A stretch of 64,000 nt of DNA from Chitinivibrionales bacterium (GTDB lineage: Bacteria > Fibrobacterota > Chitinivibrionia > Chitinivibrionales > WJKA01). Both the position numbers and the translations under genes were made by a program. Below the pieces are notes generated by a model. It did not search any database. It was not told the DNA's origin and saw nothing but the letters and a program-made list of their open reading frames with translations. This document shows, in pieces, positions 8,335 through 18,060 of the stretch (its first letter is position 1; each line of letters opens with the position of its first letter). Where the stretch lies: positions 62,001 through 126,000 of the forward strand of contig WJLZ01000086.1 of assembly GCA_014728215.1 (NCBI GenBank). Direction: 5' to 3'.

Positions 8335-9750
8335 TCATTTCCTGTTTATCATAACATCGACAACGTCACCTTTATCCAGATAAAACTCGCGGTTAGTGAC
8401 TGTTTTTTCGATCGACCTGCTGAATCCACTGAACGAAAGAACCACACCGGGGTAACAACTCTCAAAAACTTTAAGTGTTGACGGTTCATTGGTTGTGTAA
8501 TGACTCACAAAAACATTTCTTTTTTTCTCCAGTTCATCGAGCTGCATGTCCAAATTCATTTTGGCTTCCATGACTGTCTCCATTTTACCGATAAACTTCT
8601 GGAAAAGCCCTTTGCTTTTCTTTTTACTCTTTTCGATCTCCTCGAGTTGCCCGGCATAATAATTACTTCTGGTTCGCAATTCGGAGATCTTTGCATTGAA
8701 AAGTTCGATCTTTTTTCTCACTGCCGGATCCAGCCCAACCGATACTTCTGTTGTAATTTCGCTTTCGGCTCCCAGGGAGGCACATTCAATTCCCTGTAAT
8801 GCATAGCAACTGCCCCCGGCAAGAACAACATCTTTCCTCCTGACAATTATTTTATTTCTTGAGTAAAGGCGTGCGCCTATCGATTCTCCGCCTATGAAGA
8901 TCGATCCCATAGCGGTTACCGACTGGTTTCGTACATAACCGACTTCCACCTTACCGCTGCACTCGATTGTTCCTTTTCCTGTTCCGTTGAATCCCCCTTT
9001 TACCGTGACATCTCCCTCGGTTTTCAGATGGGCATCTTCGATATTACCGTGAACGGCAATCCCGGCCTTCGCTTCAACCGTATATCCCGATTTAATATCT
9101 CCCAATACTTTCACAACGCCTTCAAAGGAGATATTTCCCGTTGTATTGTCGACATTTCCCTTAATAACACGGCATGGAAACAGTGCAAACCGGCCACTAT
9201 ACCATACAGCACATCCATCGATCGCGGCGAGAAGTATCTTGGGATCCTCCTTAGACACTTCAGTGTTGTCTATTTTTGGCGAGTGTTTCCATTTACCCCT
9301 GACTGCGGGGATTTTTTCTCCGGTAACAGTCATTCCATCAACAGCCTTTGTGGGTGGAACTATTCGAAATACCGGCGCTCCCTTTGCAACTGCCGGCATC
9401 CTGTCGGTCTCTTTGTATTCTTTCTTTTTATCTTTAAGGAACGTGACTACCGGTTTTGAAAAATCCACCAGACACTCAATTCGCCCATCCTTGCCGTTAA
9501 CGGGTACCGTTCCTTTTGCAACAACGGCGTCACTCTCTCCCTGACCGTATTCATTGTAGAAGTCAACAGCTATTTTAATGATATCTTTGTCAATGCTGTA
9601 TACAATTCCCGTACGCTCAAGTTCATCCAGAATATCCTGCGGAGCTATTTTATCTCTCTCCTCTCCCGGCTCTTCGATACTGAGCCGGGCAAGCATCTTA
9701 TCTTCTGCTATCGAACAGGAAATCTTATCTTTCGTTGATGCATCAGTCAT
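8335..9750 (-). CDS. FapA family protein (DUF342)
   Basis: This is a 471-aa cytoplasmic protein of the FapA/DUF342 family. It has the family N-terminal region (GTVPVNGKDGRIECLVDFSKP, then FRIVPPTKAVDGMTVTGEKIP). A beta-solenoid of short Val/Gly-rich repeats follows at about 190-320 (VLGDIKSGYTVEAKAGIAVHGNI style). A charged coiled coil lies at about 335-415. Family members take part in flagellar assembly (Vibrio FapA) or surface polysaccharide and polar organisation, and the biochemical role is not settled. Its position between a sensor kinase and the chemotaxis cluster fits a motility link. A possible sigma-54 site lies upstream at 9812-9827. Confidence 0.85.
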   Translation of the reverse strand: MTDASTKDKISCSIAEDKMLARLSIEEPGEERDKIAPQDILDELERTGIVYSIDKDIIKIAVDFYNEYGQGESDAVVAKGTVPVNGKDGRIECLVDFSKPVVTFLKDKKKEYKETDRMPAVAKGAPVFRIVPPTKAVDGMTVTGEKIPAVRGKWKHSPKIDNTEVSKEDPKILLAAIDGCAVWYSGRFALFPCRVIKGNVDNTTGNISFEGVVKVLGDIKSGYTVEAKAGIAVHGNIEDAHLKTEGDVTVKGGFNGTGKGTIECSGKVEVGYVRNQSVTAMGSIFIGGESIGARLYSRNKIIVRRKDVVLAGGSCYALQGIECASLGAESEITTEVSVGLDPAVRKKIELFNAKISELRTRSNYYAGQLEEIEKSKKKSKGLFQKFIGKMETVMEAKMNLDMQLDELEKKRNVFVSHYTTNEPSTLKVFESCYPGVVLSFSGFSRSIEKTVTNREFYLDKGDVVDVMINRK

Positions 9751-10233
9751 ACTCTTATCCCCTCATCATATGAGTTACAGGACCAAAATAACGGAGTGAT
9801 ACCGATTATAATACAAATACTGTGCCATTATCCCAATGTATCCTTTTCTGCTCATAAAAGCCCGAAAAATTCATTTGTCAATAAAATGGAATATAGTTAC
9901 TGTCTCAAAAAAGCAACACCTCCGGCTGTCCGTGCCTCCAAGGCGTCTCCAATTGAGACACGTGTACATGTTAAGCAAAAGACTGAGAGAAGTATTCCGT
10001 GTAATCTGCTGAAAAGCAACAAATTACAAGAAGATTTTTTATGCTGTGTTTTTAAGGAGATGTATTGATTTGATACAGTAAGGAAGGAAAACCAGACCTG
10101 AGGCTTAATCCACCATCTTCGTTCAACGCAAGTCAGCGGTCAGAAGCCATATCGATGGTCATACTCTGTTATCCACCTTCGCCATCCTGATCTATTATCG
10201 TCGTCCATTATCCCCTACTCTCTTTCCCTTGCC
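9751..10233. other. 483-bp intergenic region between fapA and cheB
   Basis: The first about 80 bases hold promoter-like elements for the FapA gene. The remainder contains no convincing gene. A 90-codon plus-strand frame (9796-10068) has no ribosome binding site, no recognisable protein character, and overlaps the promoter region. An imperfect inverted repeat (GTCTCCAATTGAGAC near 9948-9962) is visible. There is no tRNA or known riboswitch core that I can recognise, and no clear terminator after cheB. Confidence 0.5.
9805..9827 (-). promoter_or_regulatory. Candidate promoter of fapA (sigma-54-like overlapping a sigma-70 -10 box)
   Basis: On the minus strand TGGCACAGTATTTGTA (9827-9812) matches the sigma-54 -24/-12 layout (TGGCAC, five bases, TTGC) except for T in place of the final C. 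A perfect TATAAT follows at 9810-9805, so a sigma-70 reading is also possible, but its -35 partner is poorly spaced. Both lie about 55-75 bases before the FapA start. A sigma-54 activator gene is present at 26526-27893. Confidence 0.35.
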
Positions 10234-11310
<1,077 letters not shown>

Positions 11311-11769
11311 CTATTCTTCTTTAACAACAAAAAGGACCGGATTACCTTCAGCCTGCAGCCAGACCGTGTCTTTGCTGTTAAGGTCTTCACCCAGCGATTC
11401 ATCCGGCAGCCTTTCGGGAATACCCAGATCAAATATGGGATCTTCACCATACAGCGCAGTTATAAAATTTCCAACAACCATATTGAGAATCTCTTTCATG
11501 GCATCTTTACCCTTATCTTCGGCATCATCATCATTTTCATCAATGCCAAGCATATTGGCGGCGGCATAGCGGGCAAATGAATCATCAGCCCACATACAAA
11601 GCGACCCCGACCTTTCACCCGTAAAGGATAGTGAAAATCCTGTTGCATTCCACCGTTCCAGTTCCGACATCTCATTCCCATCCAAACGATCGGTGAAAAT
11701 AAATGCAGCATCTTCAAGAATACGGGCTATAACCTGCGAGGCTACTTCATTATTATTCAATTCACTCAT
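11311..11769 (-). CDS. CheX-like chemotaxis phosphatase-fold protein
   Basis: This 152-aa acidic protein has the CheC/CheX/FliY fold pattern: a strand pair (GFSLSFTGERSGSLCMW), a helix, then KEILNMVVGNFITALYG. The last contains one ExxN signature (Glu93, Asn96), as in CheX, where Glu and Asn attack the aspartyl-phosphate of CheY. A poly-Asp stretch at 80-84 is unusual. Its start overlaps the end of the upstream receiver gene by 8 bases, so the two are probably translationally coupled and may work as a pair. It is a paralogue in fold of the canonical CheX at 14360-14815. Dephosphorylating activity is inferred from the motif only. Confidence 0.72.
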   Translation of the reverse strand: MSELNNNEVASQVIARILEDAAFIFTDRLDGNEMSELERWNATGFSLSFTGERSGSLCMWADDSFARYAAANMLGIDENDDDAEDKGKDAMKEILNMVVGNFITALYGEDPIFDLGIPERLPDESLGEDLNSKDTVWLQAEGNPVLFVVKEE

Positions 11770-12148
11770 CCCATCCTCCCAGTGTTTTAATAATCACATC
11801 CCGGATTGCTTCAGGAGTAAAGGGTTTCCGCAAATATCCCTTAATACCTTTTTTCTCGAGTTCGGTAATGCGCGTTTTGCTCCCTTCAGTCGAGACAATT
11901 ACAACAGGAATTTCCTTGAGTTCGGCGTGAGCATTCATGGCGTCGATAAGCTCGATACCGCTCATCCGAGGCATATGAATATCGGTAAACACGATATCCA
12001 CCCACCGCTCCTTCATTTGTTCCAGAGCCTGTATACCGTTATCGGCATGGAGTACCGAATCGACCGGCAGTTTGGTCATTGCCAGTGCCCGTTCCAGTAC
12101 TGCCCGGATAGTCTCCGAATCATCAACAATCATAATAGTATAGGCCAT
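11762..12148 (-). CDS. Single-domain response regulator (CheY-like)
   Basis: This is a 128-aa stand-alone receiver. The acidic pair is in IMIVDDSE, the phosphoacceptor is Asp56 (IVFTDIHMPRMSG), a Thr/Ser switch lies in VIVSTEG, and the lysine is in GYLRKPFTPE. It has no output domain, so it signals by protein-protein contact or serves as a phosphate sink. Its stop overlaps the start of the CheX-like gene, which hints that the latter dephosphorylates it. It is separated from the HDOD gene upstream by about 95 bases that contain a repeat element. Confidence 0.88.
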   Translation of the reverse strand: MAYTIMIVDDSETIRAVLERALAMTKLPVDSVLHADNGIQALEQMKERWVDIVFTDIHMPRMSGIELIDAMNAHAELKEIPVVIVSTEGSKTRITELEKKGIKGYLRKPFTPEAIRDVIIKTLGGWDE

Positions 12149-12168
12149 AGGGCCGCTCCCTGGTTAAA

Positions 12169-12200
12169 TTCGAAATTCGAAATTTTATGGTAATCATATT
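12169..12200. repeat. Dispersed repeat family 3 (CGAAAT), copy 1
   Basis: This intergenic segment has tandem CGAAATT units followed by TATGGTAATCATATT. The gap between cheA and cheW (22592-22650) carries the same two-part arrangement. Both copies are inside the chemotaxis cluster and lie before a gene start. Confidence 0.5.
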
Positions 12201-12243
12201 ATAATCTCAAAACTCGAAAAAGTGAATTTGGTTGTTGGATTCC

Positions 12244-13083
12244 TCATCCATACATTTCCATTATATTGTCCAATTTTTCTTTTGTCGATGCACATAATTT
12301 TTCAAAGTTTTCACGTGACAACCCAAGCCGTTCCTGAATGGAACTGTCGACAGCCAGCTGCATACCTTCGTATCCGATACCTTCTCCGATTGACCGGGCA
12401 ACCATATTTGCTATCCGGACACAGTCGGTTTCAAGAGCAACATTTTCATCGAGGCTATGGTGATACTTTACTGCGGTGATGATTATTTCGGGCAATTTCC
12501 ATTGTGCCATAATCTCGGCGCCGATATCTGCATGGGTGAAGCCAAAGACAAAATATTCAGCTTCGGCACAGGTGCATGACTCATTAACAACTCTTTGCCA
12601 TACCCGGTCCATCATCGCTTGCCCGGCGTTTCTCCCCAACACCAGCTTTCCGATATCATGAAGCAGCGCCGCGGTAAATGCAACCCCTTCGATACTTATT
12701 TCAACAAAGCTGTTCATAATTTCGGCGGCGGTTGCTGAAGCGACACTATGTCGCCAGAGTTCATCTTCCGAATATCCATAGGAAGGCACCGGCTTGCTGA
12801 TACTGTTTTTGACATTCCGTGCGACAATCTGTTCGAGAATACGGGCGCCGCCAAGGCGGATTACGGCATTTTTGATTGAAGACACCGGTGTGTTCGACGA
12901 GGAAAATACCGAATTCGCAAATTTAAGCACATCAATGGTAAGCGCCTGGTCGTATTCAATTACCGTAACGATATCATCGACCGAGCTCTTTGCAGACGCA
13001 ACCACTTCCGCCAACTTACATGCCGACCGGGGCAATGGATGCAGTTCTTCAGATTTTTTGATTATTTCCTGAATGCCGATCAT
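12244..13083 (-). CDS. HDOD domain protein
   Basis: This 279-aa soluble protein is an HDOD domain, a metal-dependent phosphohydrolase-related fold often found as a signalling output without proven catalysis. The domain covers residues 15-215 (LPRSACKLAEVVASAKSSVDDIVTVIEYDQALTIDVLKFANS, read in parts). The HD-like segment LLHDIGKLVLG is retained, and HSLDE and a late helical tail follow. The gene starts with ATG overlapping the TGA of cheD (ATGA at 13080-13083), which argues for coupled translation. HDOD proteins in chemotaxis and motility clusters often affect flagellar or c-di-GMP-related outputs. The role here is inferred from context. Confidence 0.85.
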   Translation of the reverse strand: MIGIQEIIKKSEELHPLPRSACKLAEVVASAKSSVDDIVTVIEYDQALTIDVLKFANSVFSSSNTPVSSIKNAVIRLGGARILEQIVARNVKNSISKPVPSYGYSEDELWRHSVASATAAEIMNSFVEISIEGVAFTAALLHDIGKLVLGRNAGQAMMDRVWQRVVNESCTCAEAEYFVFGFTHADIGAEIMAQWKLPEIIITAVKYHHSLDENVALETDCVRIANMVARSIGEGIGYEGMQLAVDSSIQERLGLSRENFEKLCASTKEKLDNIMEMYG

Positions 13084-13556
13084 AGATCACCTCTTTGTCC
13101 ATGACTGGTGAACCAGCTCTCTCCGGTATCCACATCCAGATACAATGTCCGTGGTATATGGCCAGCGACATGTTCTGCAGCGATCATTACGCCGTTTCTC
13201 CAGAACATTTTACGGGCAATAACAATGTTTCGATTACCGATATCAAAGAAATCTTTTTTTTCGAAAACCTGGGCGCCTCCTGCCATTACCACCCGAAGAT
13301 TTTCCTTTTTTGCTCCAAGCTTATAGGCCTCCCTGAACAAAAGAGGAATACCCGTGTCACCGAACATAAATGGATTCTTCTGAGCTTTGGGTGGATCGAC
13401 CTTTGACAGCGGCAGCATGTAATGCAGAATGCCGCCAACTCCGGCAACCGGGTCGTGAATGGCGATGCCGATACAGGAACCGAGGGCATGGGTGACAATC
13501 ATGTCACCATTTCCCCTGCACGCTTTCATGTCTGATACGCCGACAATATATTTCAT
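13080..13556 (-). CDS. cheD: Chemoreceptor glutamine deamidase CheD
   Basis: CheD deamidates receptor glutamines and, in CheC/CheX-containing systems, couples adaptation to CheY-P. The 158-aa protein has the family catalytic set: Thr22 and Cys28 (THALGSCIGIAIHD) and His45 (GILHYMLP), close in number to Thermotoga CheD. Length is normal. It lies 21 bases downstream of cheY and overlaps the HDOD gene by 4 bases. Co-occurrence with CheX (rather than CheZ) matches the Thermotoga/Bacillus/spirochaete type of adaptation circuit. Confidence 0.95.
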   Translation of the reverse strand: MKYIVGVSDMKACRGNGDMIVTHALGSCIGIAIHDPVAGVGGILHYMLPLSKVDPPKAQKNPFMFGDTGIPLLFREAYKLGAKKENLRVVMAGGAQVFEKKDFFDIGNRNIVIARKMFWRNGVMIAAEHVAGHIPRTLYLDVDTGESWFTSHGQRGDL

Positions 13557-13577
13557 TTTTGTGTATCTGCTGTTTTT

Positions 13578-13934
13578 CTATATTCCGAGTTTCTCTTTCA
13601 AAGCTTCAGGCGTAAACGGCTTAACAATGTAATTGTTTGCGCCGGTTTTCAGCGCTTCGACAACCTTTGGTTTTTCAGATTCCGATGTGCACATGATTAT
13701 TTTTACATCCTTGTACGCAGCATTTTCTCTGGCTTTTTTCAAAAATGTGATACCATCCATGACGGGCATATTCCAGTCGAGTAAGATAGTATCAACGGGC
13801 ATACTGCTTTCCAGCTTGTCTAACGCCTGTTGTCCGTCACCAGCTTCAACAACATCTGTTATCCCCATGCCGCTAAGCTGAGTTTTCTGTATCTTCCGCA
13901 TTATTGCCGAATCGTCAACCAATAAAATCTTCAT
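13578..13934 (-). CDS. cheY: Chemotaxis response regulator CheY
   Basis: Of the single receivers in the cluster, this 118-aa protein is the most CheY-like. The acidic pair is in LVDDSA, phosphoacceptor Asp53 sits in the DWNMP motif typical of CheY, the switch region is IIMCTSES and the lysine is in YIVKPF. CheY-P binds the flagellar switch to change rotation. It lies between a stand-alone receiver (19 bases upstream) and cheD (21 bases downstream). The choice of this receiver as the true CheY is inference from the motif and its place next to cheD. Confidence 0.9.
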   Translation of the reverse strand: MKILLVDDSAIMRKIQKTQLSGMGITDVVEAGDGQQALDKLESSMPVDTILLDWNMPVMDGITFLKKARENAAYKDVKIIMCTSESEKPKVVEALKTGANNYIVKPFTPEALKEKLGI

Positions 13935-13953
13935 AAAAAGCCTCCTGATTTTT

Positions 13954-14337
13954 TCAGCTGTTTTTGTTGTATTCTTTCATTTTCCTTGTCTTCCTGGCAT
14001 TATTAACCAGTACAGCAACATCATTGACCATAAAAGGCTTTTGCAGGAAACCAACGACACCAATGGATGCAAAAAATTGTGCAACAACATCTTCCCTTCG
14101 CAGACCGCTTATGGCAATTACCGGAATTTTAGATTGACGAAGTCTAAGAATGAATTCAACTCCCTCGATTTCAGGCATCAAAATATCCGAAATTATAAGG
14201 TCGATTTTGTTGACACCAAGCAAATCAATGGCTTGCTTGCCGTTTTCGGCTACAAAAACATGATAGCCGTTTTCCTGAAGCATTTCTCTAAGCATCTGTC
14301 TTATCTCTTCATGATCATCTACTATCAGTATATTCAT
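13954..14337 (-). CDS. Single-domain response regulator
   Basis: This is a 127-aa stand-alone receiver with the acidic pair in LIVDDHE, phosphoacceptor Asp51 (LIISDILMPEIEG), a Ser switch in VIAISG and the lysine in FLQKPF. After the receiver only a short charged tail (NARKTRKMKEYNKNS) remains, so there is no output domain. It lies 22 bases after cheX and 19 before cheY. It resembles receivers of multi-component phosphorelays (MPEIEG type) more than the flagellar-switch CheY, and could accept phosphate from one of the two hybrid kinases upstream. Confidence 0.88.
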   Translation of the reverse strand: MNILIVDDHEEIRQMLREMLQENGYHVFVAENGKQAIDLLGVNKIDLIISDILMPEIEGVEFILRLRQSKIPVIAISGLRREDVVAQFFASIGVVGFLQKPFMVNDVAVLVNNARKTRKMKEYNKNS

Positions 14338-14359
14338 ACGTTACATCCTTACCTCTGTC

Positions 14360-14815
14360 TCACGTTTTCAAAGAAACTTCCATAACGAATTCACCCGAAG
14401 GCGATTGAAAGGGCACAATAAGGGTGGGAACGCCCTTCTGTGTCGACAGTGTATGACTTTTGCCGATTATTACATTGGGCAATGAAATCATGAGATTGAG
14501 TCCGTCTAAATGCTGTTTTGCATTACCGGCAATTATGTTGGCGATTTCACCGATCCCGTCGGTTAAGTCGGGACCGACGATCTTAATCGTCATCCCGGTC
14601 ATCAGGGAAACGAATTTAAGAGCAAGAACCTTGGGAAAACTTATGGCAATCGACCCCTGGGCATCGCCGGACAATCCAATAATACCGGATATATCATGGG
14701 TGGGAAAGGGTTCGGTTTTGGCCCGCGGAGCCCCTGGTTTGACCTCGGTATTAATCATGGTTTTAAATGTTTCGATTGTTGAGGTAATAAAAGGGTTTAC
14801 ATAAGAAACATCCAT
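14360..14815 (-). CDS. cheX: Chemotaxis phosphatase CheX
   Basis: CheX dephosphorylates CheY-P. This 151-aa protein matches the family along its length: N-terminal helix (VNPFITSTIETFKTM), strand IIGLSGDAQGSIAISFP, and the catalytic helix DGIGEIANIIAGNAK, which supplies the Glu90/Asn93 pair. The C-terminal strands PTLIVPF and EFVMEVSLK complete the fold. CheX dimers in Borrelia and Thermotoga act in place of CheZ, and no CheZ is seen here. It lies 46 bases downstream of one receiver gene and 22 upstream of the next. The ribosome binding site AGGAGG just before the ATG supports the start. Confidence 0.88.
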   Translation of the reverse strand: MDVSYVNPFITSTIETFKTMINTEVKPGAPRAKTEPFPTHDISGIIGLSGDAQGSIAISFPKVLALKFVSLMTGMTIKIVGPDLTDGIGEIANIIAGNAKQHLDGLNLMISLPNVIIGKSHTLSTQKGVPTLIVPFQSPSGEFVMEVSLKT

Positions 14816-14861
14816 CGGACCTCCTTGTTTTTAGAGCTTTATTCTGTTGAATATCATGAGC

Positions 14862-15239
14862 TTATTGTTTACCAAATAAATCTTCAACCGTATGCAGTAA
14901 CTTTTTTCTGTCAAAAGGTTTCTGAATTATTGCATCGGCGCCTAATTTGCCAGCCGATTGCAGATAGATGTCGGATGATGCTGCTCCTGAAACCGCGATT
15001 ATTTTTACCTCAGGGTATTCCGCCCTGAGCGATACAATTGTTTCAATTCCTTCCTTTTCGGGCATAATCAGATCGGTGATCATCATATCGATATGGAAGG
15101 TTTTGAAAAAATTGAGCGCCTGTAGACCGTCTTGCGCTTCGATAACCGTATATCCTTCATTCTCCAATACCAAGCGAATATATTCACGGATCGTCTCTTC
15201 ATCATCGACAACAAGTACCACTTTTTTATCCTGCTGCAT
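14862..15239 (-). CDS. Single-domain response regulator
   Basis: This is a 125-aa receiver with no output domain. The acidic pair is in VVDDEE, the phosphoacceptor is Asp56 (MMITDLIMPEKEG), a Ser switch lies in IIAVSGAA and the lysine is in IIQKPFDRK. The sequence type (MPEKEG, VSGA) is that of receivers coupled to hybrid kinases. It follows the REC-REC-PAS-kinase-REC gene by 15 bases and is thus the best candidate for its downstream partner. Confidence 0.88.
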   Translation of the reverse strand: MQQDKKVVLVVDDEETIREYIRLVLENEGYTVIEAQDGLQALNFFKTFHIDMMITDLIMPEKEGIETIVSLRAEYPEVKIIAVSGAASSDIYLQSAGKLGADAIIQKPFDRKKLLHTVEDLFGKQ

Positions 15240-15254
15240 ATATTCCTTTTGCTC

Positions 15255-17624
15255 CTAACGTTTCAAAGATTCTCTGACCGCTTCAGGATTGAAGTTTTCA
15301 TCGTGCAATGCCGCCCGGACAGCCTCAAGCAGATCATTTTTCGAAAACGGTTTTTTGAGCAGATACAAAATGCCGTCATCGCTCATATCTCCCGCCTCAC
15401 TGCTGGTACTGTATCCGGTTGTCAGAACGGCTTTGATTTTGTTATGAATCGCTTTCAATTCATTAAAACACCGGCTCCCGTTACATTCCGGCATGATCAT
15501 ATCGATTATTGCCAGGTCGACTTCGGCAAAATGCTCTCTGTAGTAATCAATCGCCTTCCTTCCATTAACAAAAGTGACGACCCTATATCCCTGTGCCTCG
15601 AGTATATCCCGTGCCACATCACGTATGGCATCCTCATCATCAACCACCATAATTGTCCCCGAACCATTCCGCTGGAGCGGTTTGTATTCCGGAGCAATGT
15701 GTCTGCCGGCTTCCGCCACTGAAGCCAAGGGGAGATAAATAGTAAACACCGTTCCCTGTCCCGATGCACTATCCACTTCGATATGCCCCCGATGATTTTT
15801 AATCGTGCCGTACACACCCGCCAGTCCAAGACCGGTACCCTTTCCCTGTCCTTTGGTAGTGAAAAAGGGATCGAATATCTTTCCGATAACATGAGCAGGT
15901 ATTCCCTCACCGGTATCGCTTACGTCTATACAGATGCATGGTCCGGGTTCTATTTCCTCCGCTCTGCTCAATTTTGATTGCAGCGAAATATCGAGACATC
16001 GTGTCTTGAAAACGAGCTTGCCACCGCCGGGCATGGCATCACGCGCATTGACTCCCAGGTTTAAAAACACATTGAGTAGTTGATGAGGATCACCGGTAAT
16101 AATTGATCGTTCGGCGTTGGGCATAATCTCTATCGATATCCTTTTGTCGATTGTCCGTTCGAGAAGCGTTACAGCCTCTTTAAGGGTATGATGAATATCG
16201 GTTGGATCATTGAGATATTTCCCCTGACGGGAGAATGCCAGCAATTGCTTTACCAATGCACCAGCCCTATTGGTGGCCTTGATAATGGTATCCATCCGCC
16301 GGCCAAGGGTTTTATCGACCGGCGTACCACTCTCATCGACATTATTTTCTCTGACCATATCCGCATATCCGAGAATGGCCCCGAGAATATTATTAAAATC
16401 GTGTGCCACCCCCCCGGCCAAATGCCCCAGCGCTTCCATCTTCTGTACATGCCGCAGACGGTTTTCCAGTTCCTTTTCCTGACTTATATCGTGAAGAATC
16501 GAGAGCTGCGATGTTTTACCGTCGGGGTGGTTCAGAGGGGCTGCTGTAACCCGAAATTGCTTATGGAGCGCATCGCTTTCAATATCAAATTGAACATTTT
16601 CTCCCTTTTTTATTTCCGCCAACCGGCACCAGGAGCAGGGTGATGTATTGCCGAATATGGAAGCATAGCATTCTTTTCCCAGGGGATTGGAACCGATCAG
16701 CCTGATCATCGCCTTGTTGACATATTCAATTCCATAATCGGGCGAGCATATATATATAGGATCGACCATGGAATCCATCATGGTTTTATATTTCTCTCTA
16801 CTCTCTTCCAATTCCCAGGTCCGCTTTCGTAAAAGCTCTTCAACCTTTACAAAGGCTCGTTCCCTCATTATTTTTTCGCAGAGAATCACCGGATAATTAT
16901 CAATAAAAGGCGGCTGAAGACATGCATCCGCACCAGCCTGTACATAGTGTTTGCATAATTCTTTTTTCGAATCGGGTATACAGCAAATAAGTGTGACAGT
17001 GTAATCCATTTGCCTCATTTCCTGAATTGTTTCCTCTACCCCCCCCGAGAGAGAATGGTCATCAGAAATCACCACGACCGAAGGTTGGGCATTTTTATAT
17101 TGCTGTATCGTGTGGGACATGTCGGAAGCGGTAATTACTTTGTATCCATGAGCGGCAAAAGCATTAACCAGTTTTTTCCGATCGGCCGAAACCGGGCCTC
17201 CTATGAGTACGCTTGTTTTCTTTGATTCCCTTTTTTTTTCACGAAGGTTTTCGATTGTATTCAACAGCGATTCCGGATTTACCGGCACGGGCAAAAATGC
17301 ATCCGCCCCGATTTCGCTGCTTACCCGGTGAACATCTTCATCCTTAAACACCGCAGAAATCATGATCACCGGTACCGAATTAAGCTTCTTATATGTTTTG
17401 GATCTGATAATCTGGCAAAACCGCCATCCATCAATACCGGGCATTTGAATATCGGTTATAATGATATCCGGTGGAGTTCTTTTAGAAAGCTCTTCCAATG
17501 CATATTCGGCGCTCGTACACGGAATAATTGTATAACCATGTTTTTCCAGCAAAGCAGTCATAGTAGTAAGCTGGGTAATATCGTCATTGATAATTGCTGC
17601 AGACCTGGTTGCTTCTTCATTCAT
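15255..17624 (-). CDS. Hybrid histidine kinase, REC-REC-PAS-HisKA-HATPase-REC
   Basis: This is a 789-aa cytoplasmic hybrid kinase with two receivers in front. Receiver 1 (9-128) has phosphoacceptor Asp58 (IIITDIQMPGIDG). Receiver 2 (138-255) is divergent: GGPVS replaces the acidic pair, though VVVISDDHS keeps Asp. A PAS domain (275-385) has a cysteine-rich segment PCSWCRLAE that could bind a cofactor or form a disulfide. HisKA has His408 (VAHDFNNILGAI), and HATPase has GDTGEGIP-like and GTGLGLA boxes. Receiver 3 has Asp708 (LAIIDMIMPECNG). The N-terminal receivers suggest the kinase is itself controlled by other phosphodonors such as CheA or the hybrid at 18041. No membrane segment is present. 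Confidence 0.9.
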   Translation of the reverse strand: MNEEATRSAAIINDDITQLTTMTALLEKHGYTIIPCTSAEYALEELSKRTPPDIIITDIQMPGIDGWRFCQIIRSKTYKKLNSVPVIMISAVFKDEDVHRVSSEIGADAFLPVPVNPESLLNTIENLREKKRESKKTSVLIGGPVSADRKKLVNAFAAHGYKVITASDMSHTIQQYKNAQPSVVVISDDHSLSGGVEETIQEMRQMDYTVTLICCIPDSKKELCKHYVQAGADACLQPPFIDNYPVILCEKIMRERAFVKVEELLRKRTWELEESREKYKTMMDSMVDPIYICSPDYGIEYVNKAMIRLIGSNPLGKECYASIFGNTSPCSWCRLAEIKKGENVQFDIESDALHKQFRVTAAPLNHPDGKTSQLSILHDISQEKELENRLRHVQKMEALGHLAGGVAHDFNNILGAILGYADMVRENNVDESGTPVDKTLGRRMDTIIKATNRAGALVKQLLAFSRQGKYLNDPTDIHHTLKEAVTLLERTIDKRISIEIMPNAERSIITGDPHQLLNVFLNLGVNARDAMPGGGKLVFKTRCLDISLQSKLSRAEEIEPGPCICIDVSDTGEGIPAHVIGKIFDPFFTTKGQGKGTGLGLAGVYGTIKNHRGHIEVDSASGQGTVFTIYLPLASVAEAGRHIAPEYKPLQRNGSGTIMVVDDEDAIRDVARDILEAQGYRVVTFVNGRKAIDYYREHFAEVDLAIIDMIMPECNGSRCFNELKAIHNKIKAVLTTGYSTSSEAGDMSDDGILYLLKKPFSKNDLLEAVRAALHDENFNPEAVRESLKR

Positions 17625-17667
17625 TATTCAATACCTGTCATTTCTTATTGCGACGTTCTGTTTTAGA

Positions 17668-18060
17668 TCAAAGTAAACCGAGTTCCTGTAATTGAGCCTC
17701 GAGCTTGGCACGCGTGATCGGTTTGACCAGATAGCCTTCACATTGATGCCTAAATGCCTGCATGATGTTTTTTTTGTCATCCAGAGCAGTCGTCATGACA
17801 ATTTTAACACCATCCGAACATCGAAACCCTTTTTCTTCCTCCAATTCCCGTATTTTTTTCAATACCTCATGCCCATCCATCTCGGGCAACATGATATCCA
17901 GAAAAATGAGTTTGTAAGGTTTCTGTTCGTTCCAGGATATTTTTACAGCGCGAACAGCCTCTCTTCCATCAACGGCAACATCACATTCACCATAGGAAAG
18001 CAGCATATTCAACAGTAATTTCCGGCTGTTAAAATCATCTTCAACCACAAGCATTTTCAT
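17668..18060 (-). CDS. Single-domain response regulator
   Basis: This is a 130-aa receiver. The acidic pair is in VVEDDF, the phosphoacceptor is Asp55 (LIFLDIMLPEMDG), the switch threonine is in IVMTTALDD and the lysine is in YLVKPITR. Its first 20 bases overlap the end of the hybrid kinase at 18041-21064, so it is tightly coupled to that gene. The upstream kinase ends in an Hpt domain (His934), the usual phosphodonor for a separate receiver. This protein is therefore the likely terminal receiver of that relay. The longer insert between helix 2 and strand 3 (SWNEQKPYK) is typical of Hpt-linked receivers. Confidence 0.88.
   Translation of the reverse strand: MKMLVVEDDFNSRKLLLNMLLSYGECDVAVDGREAVRAVKISWNEQKPYKLIFLDIMLPEMDGHEVLKKIRELEEEKGFRCSDGVKIVMTTALDDKKNIMQAFRHQCEGYLVKPITRAKLEAQLQELGLL

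Noticed and set aside
9796-10068. 90-codon plus-strand frame between fapA and cheB
   Set aside because: No ribosome binding site, atypical composition, no recognisable protein pattern, and it overlaps the fapA promoter region.
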